A stretch of 64,000 nt of DNA, from contig JAPYQE010000003.1 of NCBI GenBank assembly GCA_029941315.1, forward strand, positions 8,433-72,432, given 5' to 3'. A program made the translations under genes and the position numbers. This DNA comes from GCA-2724215 sp015660315. GTDB lineage: Bacteria; Latescibacterota; UBA2968; UBA8231. This document shows, one piece after another, positions 17,423 to 25,447 of the stretch (position 1 is its first letter; the number at the start of each line of letters is the position of its first letter). The notes below the pieces were generated by a model. The model searched no databases and had not been told where the DNA came from. It saw only the letters and a program-made list of their open reading frames with translations.

Positions 17423-17914
17423 CTAAAACGAAACGGGCCGCATATCGGCATAACGTTGGGGTCTCACCAACTCGGGAAATTGTTCCGTCCAAACCCGGCC
17501 CAACTGGCGATCGGCGACAGGCACGGCCCAAGCCGGCCCTTCTTTGAATGTCATGGTCGAATCTGCAGCTTCAAGGGTGGCCGACGTGGGCCAAAGAAGA
17601 ATGGCAATAGCCGCGGCCAGGGCAAAACCCCAGGTTACCGGCCGCAACCAAGTCCACGACTCGCGGTAGACCTCCTCTTGCAAGCGATTGTTCAATCTCA
17701 GCTTGAAACCGGCCGACGACCGCGTTCCCCCCAGATTATGTAACGCCATACGGACTTGATGCATACCCGCAACAGTCTCCCGGCACGCCGAACAGACGCT
17801 CAGGTGATCTTGTAGGTGACCGACGGACCAAGAGTTTAGCGTTTTATCGATATAATCAGAGAAAAATGATTCGAAATCTTCGCAATTCAATGCAGATACA
17901 ACCTCCTTTCGCAC
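17423..17914 (-). CDS. Zinc-finger anti-sigma-type membrane protein
   Basis: A 163-residue protein with an N-terminal anti-sigma zinc finger (HLQDHLSVCSACRETV, a His-x3-Cys-x2-Cys arrangement near residues 33-45) and one transmembrane helix (GFALAAAIAILLWP, about 95-110). Such proteins hold an ECF sigma factor at the membrane until a signal releases it. No sigma factor gene is adjacent, which is unusual. The C-terminal periplasmic segment of about 50 residues matches nothing I recognise. The start is a GTG at 17914. Confidence 0.75.
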   Translation of the reverse strand: MRKEVVSALNCEDFESFFSDYIDKTLNSWSVGHLQDHLSVCSACRETVAGMHQVRMALHNLGGTRSSAGFKLRLNNRLQEEVYRESWTWLRPVTWGFALAAAIAILLWPTSATLEAADSTMTFKEGPAWAVPVADRQLGRVWTEQFPELVRPQRYADMRPVSF

Positions 17915-18004
17915 CGACTACCACGTGATAGGACTTTTGCTCGACTCCAGTAGTTCCCAAAGCTAATCGCTGGAGAGTTCGTCAGAACGACCGATAAGGA
18001 GTAT

Positions 18005-18490
18005 ATGAGAGACTTGCTGCAACATAAATTGCCCGAACAAGTTAGTACGGATGCTCGCCGCTGGTTAGTCTTGCTTTTGGGCTCCATACTGCTGCTGGGT
18101 GCATCGGGCTGCGCACTGCGCACGATCCCGCCGATTCGCTATGTCCCGATATTTGGCAAAGAAAAGGACATCACCACTACGCATGTCCTGGCCAAGGCCC
18201 TTAAGGACCGCGATTTGGCCGTCCGTGCCCAGGCCGTAAAACTATTGGGCATTCTCAGCCAGAGCACTAACAAAAAGATAAAGAAGGCGTCGGCTCAAGT
18301 CCTCGGGATAGCGGCCAAAGATAGCGACCCTGGTATCCGGCTCCAGGCCATCGAAATATTGGGCAAGATGGAGGAGAAGTACGGTAATAAATTTCTTCTG
18401 AATGCACTAAAAGATCCGAACCCCTTTGTGCGTGAACGGGTACTGCAAGTGCTCAACGAACGCCAATCCCAATTGAGTAACTCTTCTTAG
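18005..18490 (+). CDS. HEAT-repeat lipoprotein
   Basis: A 161-residue protein with a long N-terminal leader and lipobox (LLLGASGC, Cys36), then about three HEAT-like helical repeats (LAVRAQAVKLLGILSQ; PGIRLQAIEILGKME; PFVRERVLQVLNE). The repeats suggest protein binding. The lipidated Cys is unusually far in because about 20 charged residues precede the hydrophobic core; a later start inside the leader is possible, but the only ATG is at 18005. It is divergent from the anti-sigma gene and convergent with the XRE gene. Confidence 0.7.
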   Translation: MRDLLQHKLPEQVSTDARRWLVLLLGSILLLGASGCALRTIPPIRYVPIFGKEKDITTTHVLAKALKDRDLAVRAQAVKLLGILSQSTNKKIKKASAQVLGIAAKDSDPGIRLQAIEILGKMEEKYGNKFLLNALKDPNPFVRERVLQVLNERQSQLSNSS

Positions 18491-18503
18491 GACTGTAACA
18501 TTC

Positions 18504-19037
18504 TTAAGCGGGCGGGTCTAGTCCCATTGTTCCCATAACAGCTGTTAACGCTCCCCACTGTTTGTCGTCCATCGCCACCCCCAAAGCTAGCCAAGCCAAA
18601 ACGTCGCGTTTTTTCTGCATCTTACGCGCTTTGCTAATTGCATCTAGCCACGCCCGGTCACTAAGCAAGGATTGCGTCTCCGCATCAGCGAGCGCATCCA
18701 ATAGAGCCGGTTCTAAAGGCTCCTTACTAGCCAAAAGCTGACGAACGACCGGATCAGCCAATGAACGCGCCATCTTCGCGAAAAGCGCGCGCCCCTCCTC
18801 CGAACCTGCCTTGGCTTGATAGGCGGCGAGCAATACCTCGCTAGAATCCAGTTCTAAAACTTCGGCCAATTTAATACACACTTCATCGGAAGGGACTTTC
18901 TCCCCCTTCTCGATCTGGCCTATATATGTTGCCCATACGCCTTCAGGTTTTTGCGCCGTTATAAGTTGCTCAGCTAACCCGCGTTGACTGAGGCGGGCTT
19001 GTAACCGAGCTCCTTTGATCATTTCTGCAAACTGCAT
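18504..19037 (-). CDS. XRE-family DNA-binding regulator
   Basis: A 177-residue protein with an N-terminal helix-turn-helix of Cro/CI type (about residues 5-70; GLAEQLI, then YIGQIEKGEKVPSDEVCIKLAEVL) and a helical C-terminal half of unknown type rich in Ala and Leu. It is probably a repressor. An imperfect palindrome upstream at 19124-19137 could be its operator. Convergent with the HEAT lipoprotein gene, 13 bases away. Confidence 0.8.
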   Translation of the reverse strand: MQFAEMIKGARLQARLSQRGLAEQLITAQKPEGVWATYIGQIEKGEKVPSDEVCIKLAEVLELDSSEVLLAAYQAKAGSEEGRALFAKMARSLADPVVRQLLASKEPLEPALLDALADAETQSLLSDRAWLDAISKARKMQKKRDVLAWLALGVAMDDKQWGALTAVMGTMGLDPPA

Positions 19038-19123
19038 TTTAAGGTTCCTCTACAGTGTTTATCTTTTATATCATGAGCGGTTTAATCTGAGAAGAAATAA
19101 ACCCTATTACAAGATAAATATGA

Positions 19124-19137
19124 ACACTTACAAGTGT
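19124..19137. promoter_or_regulatory. Perfect palindrome, possible operator
   Basis: ACACTTACAAGTGT is a perfect inverted repeat (two 6-base arms around AC) in the spacer between the XRE gene and the noncoding unit to its right. A similar ACACT-AGGC-AGTGT palindrome occurs near 19255-19268. Either could be a binding site for the neighbouring XRE protein; this is inference. Confidence 0.35.
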
Positions 19138-19181
19138 GTGTGCAAGTCTAAGTCATGGTTTTTGGAAAGTAAAATTTCTCC

Positions 19182-19210
19182 TTGACAACACAATCTAGCG
19201 TGTGTATCTT
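19182..19210 (+). promoter_or_regulatory. Strong sigma70-type promoter of a noncoding unit
   Basis: TTGACA at 19182-19187 and TATCTT at 19205-19210 are separated by exactly 17 bases. No convincing coding frame follows before the terminator at 19463-19494. Confidence 0.65.
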
Positions 19211-19216
19211 TCCAAA

Positions 19217-19494
19217 GATTGAAGTACACCCTGCGGGCCAATATAGTCCACACACACTAGGCAGTGTTTGGGCTAAGAGGCTAAATGAGATTTCAGTGTG
19301 GCGGTCCGCTATCGTGGCTAAAATCCTGATCCGCAAAGCTCGGATTCCCCTTTCTGGGTCTTTGAGGTCTTCAAAATTACCTCCCCACACCGCCTCGTTT
19401 GAAGGTCTCAATTGCGGTTCAAGATCACATTATATGGCCGCCACACTCTTGTTTTTCTTTTTAAAACAGCCCATCTTTGATGGGCTGTTTTTTT
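19217..19494 (+). ncRNA. Candidate structured noncoding RNA, about 275 nt, class unknown
   Basis: This interval is bounded by a good promoter and a textbook terminator and contains no plausible protein. Long-range pairing is visible: AGTGTGGCGG at 19295-19304 is perfectly complementary to CCGCCACACT at 19438-19447. Inside are local hairpins AATCC/GGATT (19322-19346) and GAGGT/ACCTC (near 19366-19385), and a 5' hairpin around ACACT-AGGC-AGTGT. Size and layout would suit a housekeeping RNA such as 6S RNA, but I do not see sequence signatures of 6S, tmRNA, RNase P or SRP RNA, so no family is claimed. Confidence 0.55.
19463..19494 (+). terminator. Rho-independent terminator
   Basis: AACAGCCCATC, loop TTTG, GATGGGCTGTT, followed by a run of T. 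It closes the noncoding unit and lies only 38 bases before the glycosyltransferase start codon. Confidence 0.85.
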
Positions 19495-19531
19495 GTTCTC
19501 CCATTTCTCTCTACCAAATTCCTTAATAACC

Positions 19532-20650
19532 ATGCGCATCTGTATGGTCGCCTTTACCGACCTGCACTTCGACTATCGCATCTACCGCGAAGCTACTGCT
19601 CTACGCCGTGCTGGTCATGAGGTCGCTATCGTCGCCTCTTCGTTCACTCCAGCCCCGCTCGAGGGCTGGGATGATTTCGACATCCACTTAATCCCAATAG
19701 ACCGCAACCGATCACTACGCCGTCTCTACCCCCTTTTTTGGCGGCGAGCTTATCCGCTCTTGCTCGACACCCGCCCAGACGCCTACCACGCCCATGACCT
19801 AGACGCACTGTGGCCAGCAGTTCGGGCGGCGCGACGGTTACGCCGCCCCTTGGTCTACGACTCACATGAATTTTGGATAGAACAATCTTCGTTGGTCAAC
19901 CGACCGCTCATGCGATCTTTCTGGAGCTTGTTAGAACGTCATTTAATAAAACGAGTCGACCGCGTTATCACTGTCAGCCAATCTATAGCCGAATCGCTCA
20001 AGACGCGCTATGGGCTGGGTGAGGTCGTCATTTTGCGCAATTTTCCGCTATTTCGGGAGAAGGTGCAAAGCGATTTAATCCGCGAAACTCTGGATCTGCC
20101 TGCCAACCGCCCCATCGTGCTTTATCAAGGAGGTTTTCTCACCGAGAATGGCCTGCGCGAGCAAATTGAAGCCGCTACCGGTTTCGGCGATGCTGCGCTT
20201 GTCTTGATTGGAGATGGCCCGAGCGAAAAGGCATTGAAAGAGCAAGTGCGCGACGGCGGTTTGCAGGATCGGGTCTTTTTTATTCCTAGAGTGCCTTTCC
20301 ACCAACTTCACGATTATACTTGTTCGGCCGATTTAGGGCTGTGCCTAATCAAAGACGCGGGCAAAAGCTTCTACTATTCTTTGCCCAACAAACTTTTTGA
20401 GTATATGATGGCTGGTCTACCGGTCCTCGCCAGCAATTTTCCCGAAATGCAGCGCGTCGTCAACGAGACCCATACCGGCGTCACGATTGATCCAACCGAT
20501 ATCGACGCTATCCGGCAGCAAGTCACCGAATTGTTGTCCGACGATAAACGACGGGCAACCTGTAGCCAAGCCTGTTTAGAGGCCGCGCAGCACTATCACT
20601 GGGAGCGAGAAGCCGATCAACTCACAGGCCTCTACTCAACCCTGGGATGA
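19532..20650 (+). CDS. Family GT4-type glycosyltransferase
   Basis: A 372-residue GT-B fold glycosyltransferase: N-terminal acceptor domain (ICMVAFTDLHFDYRIYREA, AHDLDALW), C-terminal nucleotide-sugar domain with IVLYQGGFLTENGLREQI and the typical LPNKLFEYMMAGLPVLASNFPEM motif. It probably transfers a sugar onto a cell-surface glycan or glycolipid. The ATG at 19532 is chosen over one 39 bases upstream, which would lie on the terminator T-run. It overlaps the next glycosyltransferase by four bases. Confidence 0.88.
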   Translation: MRICMVAFTDLHFDYRIYREATALRRAGHEVAIVASSFTPAPLEGWDDFDIHLIPIDRNRSLRRLYPLFWRRAYPLLLDTRPDAYHAHDLDALWPAVRAARRLRRPLVYDSHEFWIEQSSLVNRPLMRSFWSLLERHLIKRVDRVITVSQSIAESLKTRYGLGEVVILRNFPLFREKVQSDLIRETLDLPANRPIVLYQGGFLTENGLREQIEAATGFGDAALVLIGDGPSEKALKEQVRDGGLQDRVFFIPRVPFHQLHDYTCSADLGLCLIKDAGKSFYYSLPNKLFEYMMAGLPVLASNFPEMQRVVNETHTGVTIDPTDIDAIRQQVTELLSDDKRRATCSQACLEAAQHYHWEREADQLTGLYSTLG

Positions 20651-21579
20651 GCACTCTGCTATCAATCAGTCTAGTAATGCCGACCTTCGACGAGCCGGAA
20701 CGCCTCGAAGCAGCGCTTAAAAGCCTCTCACAACAAGATTATCCCCGTGAGGCGACCGAAATCATCGTGGTCGACGACGCCTCTCGGCATTTGAATGTAG
20801 AGCGACTCGATACAGCGCTAGCCCCATTTGAACTGCACTTGATCCGCAATGAACAAAACCAAGGCCGAGCTCGGGCTCGCAATTCGGCCCTGCGTGTGGC
20901 GACGGGCGATATCGTCATTTTTTTAGATAGTGATATGACGGTGGGTCCCGATTTCCTCCGCGCCCATGCCGAACGGCACCAAACCCACCCTGAAGCAATT
21001 TTCATCGGTAATATTCGCTTCGCCAGCGAAATCCCTACAACCCATCTAACGCGTTATATCGAGGGGCGAGGAGTTCACGCAGTGGATGAAGAAAAACCGA
21101 TGCACTTCAAGTGCTTCGTCACCGGGAACTCCTCTGTCCGCCGGTCGTCCCTAAGCCGCGTGGGATTTTTTGACGAGGACCTCACCGCCTATGGCGGCGA
21201 AGACCTTGAATTGGGCTATCGACTTCATTTAGCTGGTGTTCCGCTCTATTACGCTCCAGAAGCTCTATCGCACCACCACCATCTGCGTGCTTTTGAACCT
21301 TTATGCCGTCTTATGCAAACATATGGCAAGCAATCGATTCCCATCTTGTTGCGCAAACACCCCGAGTTGGATAAGGTCCTTCGATTAGATGCGATTGGAG
21401 CCGCTGCACTCTCACCACGTCACCTTGCCTTCCGTTTAGCCTTGTCGCCACTAATTCACTATCCGATTCGCTGGTTAACCCGCTGGTTTGTAGAATACTA
21501 TGTCCCCGGTCTGTTTTTCAGCTATCTATTCTGGTCTAGCCGTACACGAGGTTATCTACACACACTGCAGACGCGCTAG
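20647..21579 (+). CDS. Family GT2-type glycosyltransferase
   Basis: A 310-residue GT-A fold enzyme with strand 1 ISLVMPTFDEPERLEAAL, the nucleotide-binding IIVVDDAS, the metal-binding DSDMT and the GGEDLELGYRLHLAG acceptor region, then a C-terminal amphipathic or membrane-associated segment (PGLFFSYLFWSS). It is translationally coupled to the upstream GT4 gene, so the two presumably act in one glycan pathway. No polysaccharide exporter or flippase is near. Confidence 0.88.
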   Translation: MSTLLSISLVMPTFDEPERLEAALKSLSQQDYPREATEIIVVDDASRHLNVERLDTALAPFELHLIRNEQNQGRARARNSALRVATGDIVIFLDSDMTVGPDFLRAHAERHQTHPEAIFIGNIRFASEIPTTHLTRYIEGRGVHAVDEEKPMHFKCFVTGNSSVRRSSLSRVGFFDEDLTAYGGEDLELGYRLHLAGVPLYYAPEALSHHHHLRAFEPLCRLMQTYGKQSIPILLRKHPELDKVLRLDAIGAAALSPRHLAFRLALSPLIHYPIRWLTRWFVEYYVPGLFFSYLFWSSRTRGYLHTLQTR

Positions 21580-21677
21580 GCCGGGGATTCAACTTGCGAA
21601 TTTTGCGGCAACATCTATCTTTCGTGAAACCATTCCAGACCTATAAAGTCCGGCCTTCTGGCAAAGGAGGGATCACA

Positions 21678-22187
21678 TTGAACCATGTATCGTTCGTCAT
21701 ATTCGCTCTTATCGCCACATTCGCCCTAGCACCACACGCAAATGCGCAAGCGCCTAAAAAACCAGGCCAGACGATCTTCGGCGAAGATCGCAAAGCGACC
21801 ATGAAGGCCATGCGCGGTATTTCAAAAGCGCTGGGAGAAAAGTGCACCTATTGCCACGTCAAAGAAGGTGGTAAGGTCGTCTACACGACAGATACGCCGC
21901 ACAAACAAGCCGCACGACAGATGAAATCTGCCTTTATCGACAGCCTAGTGGCGAATGGCCAAGCGGAGGCGTCTTTTGATCACCATGGCAAGAGCAAAGT
22001 GATTAAAGCAAGCTACATAACCAAAGGCGATGATGCCGGCATCCATCTGATGGCCCAAGAAGGCGAGGGCGAACAACACACGCTCTTTGTCAACTTGCCC
22101 AAAAAAGGGGAAGCACTTAACTGCAAGACTTGCCATGGCGGCAGGGTGCATATACTAGCCAAAGAAGAAGAAAAAATAACGCCTTAG
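21678..22187 (+). CDS. Exported dihaem cytochrome c, reaction-centre-cytochrome-like
   Basis: The start is set at the TTG at 21678 because AAAGGAGG lies eight bases upstream and the signal peptide (FVIFALIATFALAPHANA) then begins at once; a longer frame from 21594 has no such element. The mature protein has two CXXCH motifs (CTYCH, CKTCH) in a layout typical of small cytochromes related to the reaction-centre cytochrome subunit (MKAMRGISKALGEKCTYCHV). It would need the System I maturation genes at 8.4-15.3 kb. The electron partner is unknown. Confidence 0.85.
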   Translation: MNHVSFVIFALIATFALAPHANAQAPKKPGQTIFGEDRKATMKAMRGISKALGEKCTYCHVKEGGKVVYTTDTPHKQAARQMKSAFIDSLVANGQAEASFDHHGKSKVIKASYITKGDDAGIHLMAQEGEGEQHTLFVNLPKKGEALNCKTCHGGRVHILAKEEEKITP

Positions 22188-22202
22188 GGCCATAATACTT
22201 GC

Positions 22203-22235
22203 GCAAAGACCTTCGGTATTTCCGGAGGTCTTTGC
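22203..22235 (+). promoter_or_regulatory. Hairpin covering the Shine-Dalgarno of the CPBP gene
   Basis: GCAAAGACCT and AGGTCTTTGC form a 10-base stem with extra pairing CGG/CCG inside. The only candidate ribosome site, GGAGG, lies in this stem, just before the ATG at 22242. There is no T-run, so it is not a classical terminator; it may regulate translation. Confidence 0.4.
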
Positions 22236-22241
22236 TGCCTT

Positions 22242-23093
22242 ATGAACACTGCCTACCCCAACCTCAGTCAAATTCTCCGCGTAAGCCTACCAGCGCTTCT
22301 ACTGGCGCAATTCTTAATATGGCCCATCATCGGCCTGTCCCTCCCTTATATAGGCATAATCGCTGCCGAAATGACCCTGCTGTGGTTTATGGCCCTTCAT
22401 ATCCGCCGCTATCGCCTATCGTCTGAAAACCTACTGCTGCTCAACGCCACACCACTTTCGACTCTGCTACTGACGATTCCCATCGCCATTTGTTGCAGTT
22501 TAGTTGTTGCAGAACTTGATCTGCATATAGCGAATCTCTTGACTATACTGGACTTAGAGATGCCGCTGTCCTTTCAGAAAAATCTATTAGAACTACAGAT
22601 CTTCAACGAAATTACGGAGGTACCTGGAGGATTAACTGCGTTGGTATTAGTTCCTGCATTTTGCGAAGAGCTTTTCTTTCGCGGTTTTGTGCTTTCCGGC
22701 CTCTATACCCACTATGGCCCACGCTGGGCTTTGTTCGGGTCCGCCTTGCTCTTTGCCGCCTCGCACTTTAACCCTTGGCAGTTCATCCCCCTCTTCATCT
22801 TTGGGCTCTTTTTGGGCGCCTTGGTCTACTGGACCCATAGCATCTACCCCGCCCTCTTCGCGCATGCAATCAATAATCTGGCCTCAGTCGCAGGTATCAA
22901 TCTCCGCACCCATTGGGGAATAGAGGAACTCGGCCCCACACAGCATCTGCCCATTGCAATGACCCTATGCGCAGCCCTAGCGTTATTGGCCGGCCTCTTC
23001 TTGCTCAGCCGGCAAGTGGCCATCATGCCGCTTTCAATAGGCAAAAAAACCAGCGCAGAATTGCCCTCCGCCGGCCCACCTATTTTTAACTAA
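22242..23093 (+). CDS. CPBP-family intramembrane metalloprotease homologue
   Basis: A 283-residue polytopic protein with the CPBP (Abi) motifs: CEELFFRG (Glu-Glu-x3-Arg), the second motif FAASHFNP and the third His in FAHAINN. Members resemble the CAAX prenyl protease Rce1 and, in bacteria, often process or protect against peptides, though most are uncharacterised. About seven transmembrane helices are visible. It is followed by a bidirectional terminator against sucD. Confidence 0.85.
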   Translation: MNTAYPNLSQILRVSLPALLLAQFLIWPIIGLSLPYIGIIAAEMTLLWFMALHIRRYRLSSENLLLLNATPLSTLLLTIPIAICCSLVVAELDLHIANLLTILDLEMPLSFQKNLLELQIFNEITEVPGGLTALVLVPAFCEELFFRGFVLSGLYTHYGPRWALFGSALLFAASHFNPWQFIPLFIFGLFLGALVYWTHSIYPALFAHAINNLASVAGINLRTHWGIEELGPTQHLPIAMTLCAALALLAGLFLLSRQVAIMPLSIGKKTSAELPSAGPPIFN

Positions 23094-23176
23094 ATTCGTT
23101 GGGTGCCTAGTGGCGATAGGGAGCATGCTCCGCGTTGTCAGGTCTTATTTTTCTTTAGATTCCTTAGAACACAGAA

Positions 23177-23215
23177 AGCCCCACCGACCACGGTAGATCG
23201 ATGGGGCTCTTTTAT
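23177..23215. terminator. Bidirectional terminator between CPBP gene and sucD
   Basis: AGCCCCACCGA pairs with TCGATGGGGCT (one mismatch) around a 10-base loop, with T-rich sequence on the right and A-rich on the left. It separates two convergent genes. Confidence 0.75.
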
Positions 23216-23230
23216 GCTTTTTTATTCTGC

Positions 23231-24100
23231 TTAGCCCAGCGCTTTCTCCACGGTCTCGCCAATCTCCGCCGGACTCTCACATACATGAATCCCCGCGTCT
23301 CTCATGGCCGCCATTTTGTCGTCCGCGGTGCCCTTACCACCCGAAATTATCGCACCCGCATGGCCCATCCGACGCCCTGGTGGTGCCGTACGGCCGGCGA
23401 TAAAGCCGATAACAGGTTTGTCGTAATGCTCTTTAACATAGGCGGCGGCTTCTTCTTCGGCCGTGCCACCGATCTCACCGATCATAACCACAGCATCGGT
23501 CTCCGGATCGTCTTTGAAAAGAGCAAGAGCATCGACAAAGCGCGTACCGATAATTGGATCGCCGCCGATGCCGATAGCCGTGGACTGACCCAGACCCCGG
23601 TCGGAAAGCTGACCCACTGTTTCATAGGTCAAGGTGCCGCTGCGGGAGATGATGCCAACTCGGCCTGGCTGGTGGATAAAACCGGGCATAATGCCGATCT
23701 TGCATTTGCCTGGGGTGATGATTCCCGGGCAATTAGGCCCGATCAACCGCGTATCGCGCGACTGGATATAGTGATAAACCTTAACCATATCTGCTTCGGG
23801 AATGCCTTCGGTAATACAGACAATCAACTCAAGGCCAGCATCTGCCGCTTCCATGATCGCATCCGCGGCAAAAGGCGGCGGCACGAAAATGATGGAGACA
23901 TTTGCACCGGTCGCCTCGACCCCTTCGGCGACGGTGTTGAAGACAGGCACACCCTCAAAGTCTTGACCACCCTTACCCGGTGTTACCCCACCGACGACTT
24001 GCGTGCCGTATTCGATCATTTGTTTGGTATGGAAAGATCCTTCTTGGCCTGTAATGGCCTGTACGAAGACCTTCGTATTTTCGTCAACTAAAACACTCAT
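23231..24100 (-). CDS. sucD: Succinyl-CoA synthetase alpha subunit
   Basis: A 289-residue protein with the CoA-binding Rossmann domain (VQAITGQEGSFHTKQM), the conserved GPNCPGIITPG loop and the phosphohistidine segment GHAGAIISGGKGTA. With SucC it interconverts succinyl-CoA and succinate with substrate-level phosphorylation in the TCA cycle. It begins 12 bases after sucC in one operon. Length is normal for the family. The long plus-strand frame opposite it is only a shadow. Confidence 0.96.
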   Translation of the reverse strand: MSVLVDENTKVFVQAITGQEGSFHTKQMIEYGTQVVGGVTPGKGGQDFEGVPVFNTVAEGVEATGANVSIIFVPPPFAADAIMEAADAGLELIVCITEGIPEADMVKVYHYIQSRDTRLIGPNCPGIITPGKCKIGIMPGFIHQPGRVGIISRSGTLTYETVGQLSDRGLGQSTAIGIGGDPIIGTRFVDALALFKDDPETDAVVMIGEIGGTAEEEAAAYVKEHYDKPVIGFIAGRTAPPGRRMGHAGAIISGGKGTADDKMAAMRDAGIHVCESPAEIGETVEKALG

Positions 24101-24112
24101 GCCCGATATCCC

Positions 24113-25270
24113 CTATTGAATGGCTGACGCGACCTTTTCAGCCGCGTCCTTCAGCCCGTGCCCGACACTAAAATCCATGTCGGACTTTTCCAACATTTCA
24201 GCGGCGACATCCGCATTGGTGCCGGCGAGCCGCACCACCAGGGGCACGTTGACCTCGATGTTCTTGCGGGCTTGGATCACGCCTTCCGCGACACGGTCAC
24301 AACGCACAATGCCCCCGAAGATATTAATAAGAATGGCCTTTACATTTGGATCGGAAAGCAATATCCGAAAGCCGTTCTCCACGGTTTCAGCGCTGGCGCC
24401 GCCGCCGACGTCCAAAAAATTCGCCGGCTCGGCACCGGATAGCTTGATTATGTCCATGGTGGCCATTGCAAGACCTGCCCCGTTGACCATACAGCCAATA
24501 TTGCCGTCGAGCTTGATATAGTTCAGATCGAATTTCGAGGCTTCGACCTCTAACTCGTCTTCCTCGTCCAGATCGCGCAATTCGGCAAGGTTGGGTTGGC
24601 GGAAGAGCGCATTGGCGTCAAAGTTGATCTTGGCGTCCAGCGCCAAAACCTGTCCGTCGGCAGTAGTAACCAATGGATTGATTTCCGCGATAGAGCAGTC
24701 GGCGCCGATAAAGGCCTTATAGAGATTGAGAATAAACCCGGACGCCTGACGCACTTGTTTCCCTTCGAAGCCGAGCCCAAAAGCTATGCGCGTCGCTTGA
24801 AAAGGCAGTAGCCCTACGCTGGGGTCGACCGTTTCCCTGAGAATCTTTTCGGGGGTTTCAGCAGCAACCTCTTCAATCTCGACCCCGCCCTCCCTGCTAG
24901 CCATCACCACCAGCTTGCTCTGCGCCCGGTCCAGCGTAATGCCTAGATAGAATTCGTGCTCGATATCCGAGGCTTTTTCTACCAAAACCTGCTTGACCTT
25001 TTGGCCTTCGGGACCGGTCTGGTGGGTTATAAGCTGCATGCCGAGAATTTCGCTGGCCGCTTCGCGAGCTTCCGTCGGATTGGTAGCTAACTTAACGCCT
25101 CCGCCCTTGCCCCGTCCTCCAGCGTGGATTTGCGCCTTGACTACGACTTTACCACCCAATTCCGTGGCAATGTGCTCAGCCTCATCAGCTGAGGTCGCCA
25201 CCGATCCTTCGGGCACGGCAACTTTGTATTGCCGTAGGATTTCTTTAGCCTGATATTCATGGATTTTCAT
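24113..25270 (-). CDS. sucC: Succinyl-CoA synthetase beta subunit
   Basis: A 385-residue ATP-grasp protein (MKIHEYQAKEILRQYKVAVPEG; GGRGKGGGVKLA) with the C-terminal CoA-ligase domain (NIFGGIVRCDRVAEGV). It provides the nucleotide site of the SucCD complex. The gene is divergent from sdhC across 177 bases, so the two TCA units could share regulation. A possible minus-strand promoter reads TTGCCC, 17 bases, TACTCT in that spacer. Confidence 0.96.
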   Translation of the reverse strand: MKIHEYQAKEILRQYKVAVPEGSVATSADEAEHIATELGGKVVVKAQIHAGGRGKGGGVKLATNPTEAREAASEILGMQLITHQTGPEGQKVKQVLVEKASDIEHEFYLGITLDRAQSKLVVMASREGGVEIEEVAAETPEKILRETVDPSVGLLPFQATRIAFGLGFEGKQVRQASGFILNLYKAFIGADCSIAEINPLVTTADGQVLALDAKINFDANALFRQPNLAELRDLDEEDELEVEASKFDLNYIKLDGNIGCMVNGAGLAMATMDIIKLSGAEPANFLDVGGGASAETVENGFRILLSDPNVKAILINIFGGIVRCDRVAEGVIQARKNIEVNVPLVVRLAGTNADVAAEMLEKSDMDFSVGHGLKDAAEKVASAIQ

Positions 25271-25447
25271 TACATATTACCTTTGTAGTTGAAAATAAAA
25301 GAGTACGAAAACTTTGCTATGCGGGCAAGACAGGCTCGATATTCAATCGCCGATTAGATTATATTGCTGCAAATTAGTGGTCTTATTGTAGATGGGGTAT
25401 TATCTTTTTATTACACTCCTAAGTCCGACCCGGAGGTAAGACAAAGC

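Noticed and set aside
19182..19526. A 114-residue frame through the noncoding unit, starting at the TTG of the -35 box.
   Set aside because: The start is the promoter element itself, the frame crosses the terminator, and the predicted protein has no family-like pattern.
23201..24091. A 296-residue frame on the plus strand.
   Set aside because: It lies wholly opposite sucD, has no recognisable motif and an odd composition; it is a codon-bias shadow of a well-supported gene.
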